NCBI RefSeq assembly: GCF_963678635.1
Contig: NC_087065.1
Location: 9,378,267-9,442,266 of the forward strand
Direction of reading: 5' to 3'
Source: Symsagittifera roscoffensis
Lineage: Eukaryota; Xenacoelomorpha; Acoela; Convolutidae
DNA: 64,000 bases
Positions within the stretch are counted from its first letter, which is position 1. Each line of letters opens with the position of its first letter. Below are positions 55,494 to 64,000 of the stretch, in pieces. A model generated the notes under the pieces. It saw only the letters and a program-made list of their open reading frames with translations. It was not told the origin of the DNA and searched no databases. A program made the translations under genes and the position numbers.

Positions 55494-57224
55494 CTTTGAA
55501 ATTGTCATCACTTAGCAAAAAAGAAAGACTTTCTACAATTTTTGTTCTAGTGAATTGAAATTGCTGAAACCTTGATTTTACAAATGTTAACCGCTCACAA
55601 TTTTTCACCAAGAAAACTTACCTTTCTCTGACTTTATACTTATTTTAATCGATTCGATATTGACCGAAATCCGTATTCTAAAGTGATTTTTTTGGTACAA
55701 ATTATATACAGATTTTACACAGATTTTAACCAGATTATATACTCATTTTGTACAATTTAAATACTCTATAAAATGGATTGTAATTTCGTTTCAATTTTGA
55801 TAGAAAAATTTTCAAAAAAAAAATGTTTTGTTACGTGTCTTGTTGAAAAGACCAAAATCGATAAAAACAACATCTGATTTATATTGACCATTTTTTTCAT
55901 TTTATACATATGTTTTTGCCCAAAATCTTGTTCATATTGATGATTTTCATGGTTTTTTTTGCATATTTTTGCGACAGAATCTTGTTTATATCGATGACTA
56001 TCTTGAATTTGTGTCGTTTAGTTGGAATTCAACTTCTGTTTTGAGTCTCCAATCAGCATGTCACTAAGAGTAAAAAAAATCAATTTTTTAGACAATATAA
56101 TCCATTTTTAAGACAATATAATCGATTTTTTTGGGTCCTCTGAAAATGCATTACAATCGATTATAATCGTTTTTATACAGATTTTATATAGATTCTATAC
56201 AGATTTTATTCCGCAAAAAAATCCATCGTCTACACTATAAAATCGATTTTTCTGAACTGTATAAAATCTCTATATTATCCATTATAGTGTCTAATTGGGT
56301 TACATACAATCGATTTTTAACTAGTAGAAAATCTGTATAAAAATCGATTATAATCGATTGCAATCTTATTTTAGCCAATGCGGTGCGGCATTGGCGATTA
56401 GCGACCGCTTGCTCCGCTGCGCAAACATGCGACACGAGTGTTAATGTGCGTATTTACGAGTCTGTTATTGTGCAAGTCTGTGTTTTTAATGAAGTTGACA
56501 GTTTTGTTGACAACTCGTTAGATAATTGTTTTAATTAGGGAGAGCTTGACCGGAACTGAGCGACTTCTTACCTCTGTCAACCAATTAAGCATCAGTTTTG
56601 TTACATTGGTCGGATCTACTTAATAATTCCCCCACCCTTTTTTAAGAAAGGGGTAGGCAATTAATAAGTAGATTAAAATAACGCATTTTCGACCAATCAG
56701 AATGCAGCAAAATTCTAGTTCTCAATAGAAAGCTCAGTGCTAATTTACTGCTTTTATTAGTAGGGGTGGAAATTCTTAATTAGTAACCAAATGGGAGGGG
56801 GGCAATTGTTAAGTAGCTCCTAATGGTCTGCTAAAAGACTCATTTTTCATTTTGTATGCTAAGAAATTGGTCTGCTAAGCGATCGGTCCCATAAAGCGCA
56901 TATTTGGTTTGCAAATGGTTGATCATTTTGTTATTATAACGGTTTATGTTATACTGACAGATCAATCTTTTAAATCTTGAACTGAGATACAAAAGAGAAA
57001 AACTAGCTAATGGAAAAAAACTTGGATGCTTGCAATTGTTCGTTTTTGATCGGAACTTCCTATTTGGTCAAGGTTTGTGAGAACTATTCTGGCCATAGTA
57101 GTTGGATACCAAGATTAAATAAGCTATTAGAAACAGCGAGTAGAAACAGCGAGTATCAAAAAACATTGCGGGGCCAAACTCGGTTTTATAACAAAGATTT
57201 AAAGGGGGCTCGATAAAAAATTTC
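55494..57224. other. Copia flank, AT-rich, no gene seen (unit 2)
   Basis: Duplicate of 50823-52650. Contains about 35 bp (around 55910, ATGTTTTTGCCCAAAATC) not present in unit 1. Confidence 0.5.
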
Positions 57225-57915
57225 TTGACATGAAATCTCATCACTGATGAAGGTTTTAAATTTGATACATAAATCTGCCTAGTGTTTAATCACTTGAGTT
57301 TTGTATGACAACCCTACAAAAAGCATTGCATCCAAACAAGGAAGTTCTATGTTTTGCCACACTATGAAATTTTACGACTAGCGTTTTCTACTAAAGTAAA
57401 AAGCAGCGATTTATTTCAATTTGGCTTCCTTTTTTTTGTATTTTGTCCATAAGCAAATTAACCTCAGGTTTTCTGTATGAGAATAACAAGAAAATCAAGT
57501 GAAAAAATTCCCACAGATAAACTACAATTAAAGAGTGGCCATAGAAATAAATTATGGCTTCTTTAAAAAAGTTTGTGTTTCAAAATCGCGGCCTGATTTT
57601 CGAAAGACTTTTAGTTTCTTTCGCCACATAAAATCAAAAAACAATTCGGTCTTCACAAAATACAGATTTTTTGATATTCGTTTTTTTTCGTGTGTTTTGA
57701 AAACAATGTGTCTGGACTAATGTTTTAGACAAACATTTAAAATTTTGCATGCAAAAAATTATTTTTCGGAAAATGTTTGCTTGTGCATTTTGTTTGTTTG
57801 TTAAAAATTTATTGTGATTTTTTCAGTTTTTCTAAGCATATAAAAATACTTACACACAAATTTGAAAAGTGAATGTGTATTACTTTAATTTCTTACAGAA
57901 AGAGGGTCCTCAGTT
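57225..57915. repeat. Dispersed repeat R, copy 3
   Basis: Matches 7226-7990 over nearly its full length, including the AAAATGTTTG and AGAGGGTCCTCAGT end missing from copy 2. Confidence 0.75.
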
Positions 57916-58384
57916 TTTCTGGAGTTTGTAGATTCGAAAAGTAGTCTTAAAATCAGTTTTAGTTTCAATACGTGATGTGTATCAATTTTGAACGTCTTCA
58001 TGATGATTTGTTTTTTAAAATGATAATGCAAACGAGAAAATGATTTTTGAAAGAAGCTATTTATTTTCAAAGTACGAAATTGTAAATTGTATGACTACAA
58101 TTTTTTCAAAGAATTCATTCATTAAGTTCTATCACCAGCTTTTTTTTCTCGTATGGAGTCAACCCGGGAATACGCGGATTGCGTGTTTTCTACTTAAACG
58201 ACTACGTTTATTCTGCTACAGCCGGACGAAATGCGAAAAAATTTAGCTCGCCATAACTTCTTGGAGTTTATGGGTAAAACTACTTCCTGCAATTTGTGGG
58301 TAAAAACACCTGCAGTTTTTTATAGCGACTACTATACTTTTGTGTTGGCCCGCTTACACTAATTTCTAGAGCAGCCAATCAGCA
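57916..58384. other. Spacer, no gene seen
   Basis: AT-rich spacer with a GTCAACCCGGGA block at 58158 that also occurs at 38191 next to a MITE remnant. Nothing else recognised. Confidence 0.4.
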
Positions 58385-61300
58385 TAAAAAAAATGATATC
58401 AAAAAAAAAGTTTAACAAAATGATTTAATAAAATTGATAAAAAAATTATAAAATATCATCATATACAAAAATTGATACATAAAACGTAAGAAAAAGCGAC
58501 ACAAAAGAGCGATAAAAAAAGATATTAAAAAATGATAATGAAAAATGATATTAAAAAAGTGATATAAAAATTGATTGAAAAAAGTGATTTAAAAAGTGAT
58601 ATAGAAAAAGCGATAGAAAGGATTAAAAATGGGATACAAAAAATCATAGAAAAAAATTGATATAAAAAGTCATTTAAACAAAAAATAGAAAGAAAAAATT
58701 ATAAAAAAGTGAGATAAAACAGTGATTTCTATAATAAGTGATATAAATAGTGATATAAAGAAAGTGATATAAGAAACTGGTCTGAAAAAGTGATATAAAA
58801 AGTGATTGAAAAAAATTTGATTTACAAAAGTGATAAGAAAGTGAGACAAAAAAGTGATAAAAAAAGTGCTATAACAAGTGATATAAGAAAGTGACATCAA
58901 AAGTGATATAAAAAGTGAATTAAAGAAAGTGATATAATTAAATGATATAAATAGTGATATAAAAAGTGATTCAAAAAAATTGATATACAAAAATGATAAA
59001 AAACTGAGATAAAAGAGCGATATAAAAAAAGGATATGAAAAGTGACTTAAGAAAGTGATTTAAAAAATGATATAGAAAAGTGATATGAAAAGTGAAACAA
59101 AAAAAATGATATGAGAAACTGATAAAAAAGAGTGATATAAAAATGGATAAAAAGTCATTTAAAAAGAATCAGAAAAAATGATAGCGATGTGATAGAAAAA
59201 AAATTACATAAAGCGATAGAAGAAAGTGGAAAAGTTGAAAAGTGATAAAAAAAAATAGAAAAAACACTGACAGAAAAAAAAGAAAAAAAGCGATGAAAAA
59301 TGATAGAAAAAAGAAGAAAATAGATAGAAGAAAGTAGATAAAAAATCGATAGAAAAAAAAGGAAAAAAAGCAATAGAAAAGTGATAAAAAAACTATAGCA
59401 AAAAAGTGATAGAAAAAAATTGATATGAAAAAGATAGAAATGAGTTATTCAGCAGAAAATGATATAAAAAAGAGATACAAAAATGATATAAAAAATGATA
59501 TTAAAAAAGTAATATAATCAAATTGATATGAAAAAGATCTAACAAACGTGTTTTAAAAAGTGAATTAAATAAATGATTTTAAAAAAACGGTTTTATAATG
59601 GATAAAAAAAATGTTATAAAAATTGATTAAAAAACATAGAAAAAATGATTTAAAAATGACAAAAATTGAGTAATAAAAAAAGTGATAGAGAAAAAGTGAT
59701 ATAAGTAAGTGATAGAAAAAAAATGATACAAAAAATTGATCTAAATAAATCACTGATATAAGAAACAAATGCAAAAAAACTGATATGAAAAGATATAGAA
59801 AATTAATATAAAAGAGTTGATTTAAAAGATTACTAAAAAAATGAGATAAAAAAAATTAATGCCAGAAAAGGATATAAAAAGGGACAAAAAAGGACATTAA
59901 AAAGTGATACAAAAAGGCGATACACAAGTGATAAAAAAAAGAGATATAAGTAAATGATATAAAGAGAAAGACTAAAAAAAGGATACAAAAAATTGATATA
60001 GAAAACTGATATCAAAAAGTGATATAAAAAGTGATATAAGAATAATAAAAATGATGCAAAAATGATTTAAAAAAGGATTTAAGCAAGTCACATAAAGAGA
60101 TGTTGAGAAAAGGATATAAGAAAAGTGATATTAAAAGACGTATAAAAAGAGAGAAAAGTGATTGAAAAAATGTGATTGAAAAAAGATATAAAAAAAGATT
60201 AAACGAGGTGTTTTAATAAATTGATAAAAAAATTTTATAAAATATTATGATTTAAAAATTGACATATAAGCGTGAAAAAAGCATTATAAAAAAGTGATAT
60301 ATAAAGTGATACAAAGAAAGTGTTATAAGAAACTGATATTAAAAAAAGTTTCTAAAAAGGATATAAAAAAGTGATAAGAATCGGATGCCATAAAGTGATA
60401 GAAAAAAGTGATACAAAAAAATGAAATAAAAGTACAATATAAAAAAGCGATTTGAACAAAAATTTAAAAAAAGGTATTCAGATGTGATATATAAAATGCT
60501 ATAAAAAAGGAGACCATAAAGTGATAGAAAAAAGTGATACAAAAAATGATATAAAAGTAGGATATAAAAAGTGATTTAAAAAAGTTGATGGAAAAAAGTT
60601 ATAGAAAAAAAATTGATCTAAAAAATTGATATGAAAAGTGATACAAAAAAATGAAATAAAAGTACAATATAAAAAAGCGATTTGAACAAAAATAAAAAAA
60701 GGTATTCAGATGTGATATATAAAATGCTATAAAAAAGGAGACCATAAAGTGATAGAAAAAAGAGATACAAAAAATGATATAAAAGTAGGATATAAAAAGT
60801 GATTTAAAAAAGTTGATGGAAAAAAGTGATAGAAAAAAAATTGATCTAAAAAATTGATATGAAAAGTGATATAAAAAAGTAATAGACAAAGTGATACAAA
60901 AAAAATAATAAAAAATGATATAATAAAAGTGACTTAAAAAAAGTGATGGAGAAGTGATACAAAAAAGAAATATAAAAAGTGATAAAAAAACTGATATGAA
61001 AAAATTATCTAAGAAAAGTGATATTAAAAAAAGTATAAGAAAGTGAGAAAAATGATAATAAGAAATTGATATTAAAAAAAGTGATATAAAAAGGATAAAA
61101 AATTGATATAAACAATTGAAATTAACAAGTGATACCAAAAAAGGACAAAAAAAGTGAAATTAAAAAGTCATATAAAAAAAGATATATAAGTGATAGAAAG
61201 AACATGATATCAGAAACTGATGTAAAAAAATTGAAAAAAAGGTACATAAAAATGATTTTAAAAATGATATGAAAAACCTGATCATAAGAAAGTGATATTA

Positions 61301-61705
61301 AAAAAGTGATAAAACAAGTGATATAAAAAACAATTTAAAAAAGGGATAAAAAACATGCAAAAAAGTGATATAGAAAAAGTGATAAAATAAAAGAATTGAA
61401 AAAAGGGACTTACAAAATTGATATGGAAAAACTGGTAAAAATTGGAAGAAAAAAAGGGATCAAAAAAAGTGATAGAAAAAATTATATAAAAAGATGATAG
61501 AAAAAAACTAATGAAAATATGATCTAAATGAAAAACTGATATGAAAAAGTTAAATGAAAAAATTGATATAGAGAAGCGATATACAAAAATATATCAAAAA
61601 ATTATATAAAAAAAGATAAAAAAAGGTATACAAAAGTGATATATAAAATGCTATAAAAAGTGATATAAAAAAGTGATATAAAAGAGAGATAGTAAAAAGA
61701 TGATA
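58385..61705. repeat. 3.3 kb purine-rich degenerate array (GTGATATAAAAA type)
   Basis: Irregular repeats of (A)nGTGATA(TA)AAAA and variants (GTGATAGAAAAA, GCGATATAAAAA). C is almost absent from the plus strand, so the strands are strongly asymmetric. A longer direct duplication occurs inside it (about 60412-60598 and 60641-60829). Minus-strand open frames of Phe/Leu/Ile/Ser repeats are by-products of the base bias and are not genes. Confidence 0.9.
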
Positions 61706-64000
61706 ACGCGCACGAGCTTGCCGAGGGATTGCCCTTCGCAATACTTGAACATGTGAATCATAGAGGTCAAACTCCGCTCGTTAACTGTTTTCAAACTAGT
61801 TTCGTACAAATATTCACGGTCACCTTAGTTTTTCGACTTGTTTGTTATCATCAATCTCATAAAAACAAAAAATAAGGCGGATTCAATATTTAAATTATCG
61901 ATTTTATCCTCCCACTCCAGAAAACTATTTCAAATAAACTTTCAAAGTGTCCAAAAATCATTTAAAAGAAAATCATCGCAACTTCTCAATCAAAGCGCGA
62001 GAGAGTCTCATATAAAAAGGCGCAGGAAAATATTAAATAAGGCGAAATTGAAAGTGTGATATAGGAGATGCAACCGTTTTTAAAGGTAACCTCTTTGGAT
62101 GTTTCTCTGAGTTGTTCCTTGTGGTTTGAGTTTAATTTCGCCGTCAACATCGGTTTCTTGAATTTCACGGAAAATACTTTTGGACAGCTGTTTGTGCACC
62201 AGTCAGAAGGCGTTTACTTACTAACTCAATCTTTTTGAACTAGCCGACTGAAAGAAAAGATTGCTGAAAACAATTGTTTACGAAATAAATACAAAACTAA
62301 AAGATTTGGGTATCTTATTTCTAGCGTCGAAATTGTTTACTGAGACAATTCGCTCCCAAAAAAAATTAAAAAAATGAACTCATGTTATAACTAAACTAAG
62401 TTTAATTTAAATATGAAAGTAAAGAAGTATTAACGAAGTTTTAAATAAGTATTACAATGTGTCTTATTTCTAACTAAACTCAATAACACTGATATTGCTC
62501 ACTTTGATGGATATCGCTAGCATTGTTCTAGGTCTTAAGCGACCTGTTACAATATGTAATACTATAAAACAATTAGACAATCACAACACTTCCCAAAACT
62601 GGGAAAAAATTGAAATACGACAATTATAAATGCAATGATCCTTTTCTTTTTACGGCTGAGAGCGAAGATTAATTGTAAAAAAAATCTGACTAACTACATT
62701 AGTGAGGTAGGAAATTGATTTTTTAGAGAAACGAGAAATGGTAGTTGAAGAGTTTAACTAAGACTTATTTTGAAATCGCACATTTATCGGACGGAACTGG
62801 CAAGTTGAATGTACTTAATAAAAAATTCAACACTATAAAGTTATGTTTGATGGGTCTATGTGCCAAATCTGTGCCAGTCGGTCATATTTGGAAGTTTGAC
62901 TTTGATATGAAAGTTTAACCTTGATTTTGGGGACAAAAGTAATTTTTCAAAAATTCGAATCGACCATGTCATGCTCATGTTTCTCCCGACAACTGAAAAT
63001 CAGAAGTTAATTTTATCAGAAGACTTGAATTAGAATTGCGGGAAAGTTGACTAAAATCACTAGAAAAAAATTGCTCTTCGCATTTTTACCAGAATCTTCA
63101 ATTCGAGTAGAGCTGTCTTGTTCCCAACAGAGTTCAGAGAGAAGTTCAATCGTAGAGAGAGAGAGAGAGAGAGAGTGAAAACTTTAACTGGGAAGGTGGA
63201 CAGCTGAAGCAAACAAAACAAAACAAAACAAAACGACTTGAGCTAAAATTAATTACTTAAATCTTCCAGAGTTATCATATTTACCTTATTTACTTGAATC
63301 TAGAGTCGTGTCGGTATGTGAGTAATGAATTTAATTTTTTGAGTGCATTTTATGTGAATATGTTGAGATAAGGCGAGTTTTAAGTTGATCCATCTTAAAT
63401 AGATCAAAGGTTCACTGTCTGATAAAAACCAATGGTATACTAGAGCTTCCAACCCTGTCTTTAATGGCGTCCGCGTGTTTTAGGTACTTAGAGACCTAGC
63501 CATGGGGGCGTTCTTTTTTCTACAGAGGGGGTATTCTGGTAGTGGCCTTTAAGCCGTAACACAATTTGTAGTCTCATGTCTTACACGAACCGAATTGGCC
63601 CCGACTGAATGAGGTATGAAAGCACAAAAGATAGTGATCCTGAGACTTGAGCCAATGGTTATAGGGCCTATTTTTCATAACCTCATTTGTGACATAAGTA
63701 GGCGACTGTTACAGAGTGTTTTTATGGCGCTCCTGGGTGTTTTACGACATCAAGACTATGGAATCGAACCCACCTGACGCAGCTCCAGACTACATGCCCA
63801 TTCTAGAGTACCGGTGGTACGGTTCAACTGGAACGTGTCCAACTTCTGGTTTTACCGTGATAGTTTTTTGTATAAACTTAAGAAAACGAAAAACGGGTAA
63901 AAGACAATTAGCGAAACAAAAACCGAAAAAGGAATTGAAATAGGAACAAAAAACTATAAAAAAATTAAAAGGACAGTGGTTTTGATTTCCAGATTAGGTG
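61706..64000. other. Intergenic, no gene recognised; two microsatellites
   Basis: A (GA)n run near 63160-63175 and an (AAAAC)n run near 63213-63234. The last 600 bp are more GC-balanced and may border a gene beyond the window, but the 75-codon frame at 63716-63943 has no ATG start and no recognisable domain. Confidence 0.5.

Larger units (their letters stand above)
53149..57652. repeat. Tandem duplication unit 2
   Basis: Second copy of 48477-53078; it continues past the unit 1 end into 57653-58748, which unit 1 lacks. Confidence 0.93.

Noticed and set aside
60599-61138. 179-codon minus-strand frame rich in Phe/Ile/Ser resembling a membrane protein
   Set aside because: It is the complement of the GTGATATAAAAA array; its composition is forced by the base bias, and the neighbouring array gives the same pattern in several frames.
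63715-63800. B-box-like GGGTTCGATTCC on the minus strand, possible tRNA
   Set aside because: The T-stem is only three pairs and neither a D-arm nor an acceptor stem can be drawn.
63716-63943. 75-codon frame near the right edge
   Set aside because: No ATG start, no splice signals that fit, and no recognisable domain.

Overview
The window is animal nuclear DNA: AT-rich, gene-poor, and dominated by mobile elements and tandem repeats. There are no bacterial-type operons, and the one convincing host gene is split into exons with GT-AG introns. The mix of Ty3/gypsy, Ty1/copia, a short non-autonomous LTR element, hAT-type MITEs and minisatellites fits an invertebrate metazoan. I cannot name the species from sequence alone.

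Layout. 1-3.6 kb: 3' part of a decayed Ty3/gypsy element (end of RT, RNase H, integrase, long C-terminal tail, polypurine tract and probable start of its 3' LTR). 3.6-19.9 kb: intergenic DNA full of short dispersed elements. These are hAT-type MITE pieces (CAGGGGCGGATCTAG ends) and a second MITE family with TTGTTCCGACTTTCGA ends and an internal GCGCGTTAA-type palindrome, plus fold-back sequences. 19.95-21.53 kb: a degenerate 39-bp tandem array of about 40 units. 21.66-33.19 kb: two head-to-tail copies of a 5.6-6.0 kb segment, each ending exactly at the outer edge of a 410-bp LTR. The second of these LTRs is one end of a 2.75 kb non-autonomous LTR element on the minus strand (32782-35533). Each copy also holds a candidate first coding exon.

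36.9-44.5 kb: a seven-exon gene on the plus strand encoding a divergent rhodopsin-family (class A) G-protein-coupled receptor. All seven helices and a cytoplasmic tail are present (431 residues visible), but the start codon lies in an exon I did not find. Its introns carry MITE remnants, two long hairpins and a 1.3 kb element with perfect 20-bp terminal inverted repeats.

46.18-50.82 kb: a full-length but broken Ty1/copia element on the minus strand, with 286-bp LTRs and a 5-bp target duplication. Its 5' two-thirds plus flank are duplicated in tandem (48.48-53.08 and 53.15-57.65 kb). The junction contains 73 bp that match the start of a 3.3 kb purine-rich GTGATATAAAAA array at 58.4-61.7 kb. 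61.7-64 kb: no gene recognised, two microsatellites.

No multi-gene system is visible. The main biological content is the receptor gene, the structure of the mobile elements, and the two tandem segmental duplications, whose breakpoints can be read to the base. Either duplication could be an assembly (haplotype) artefact.
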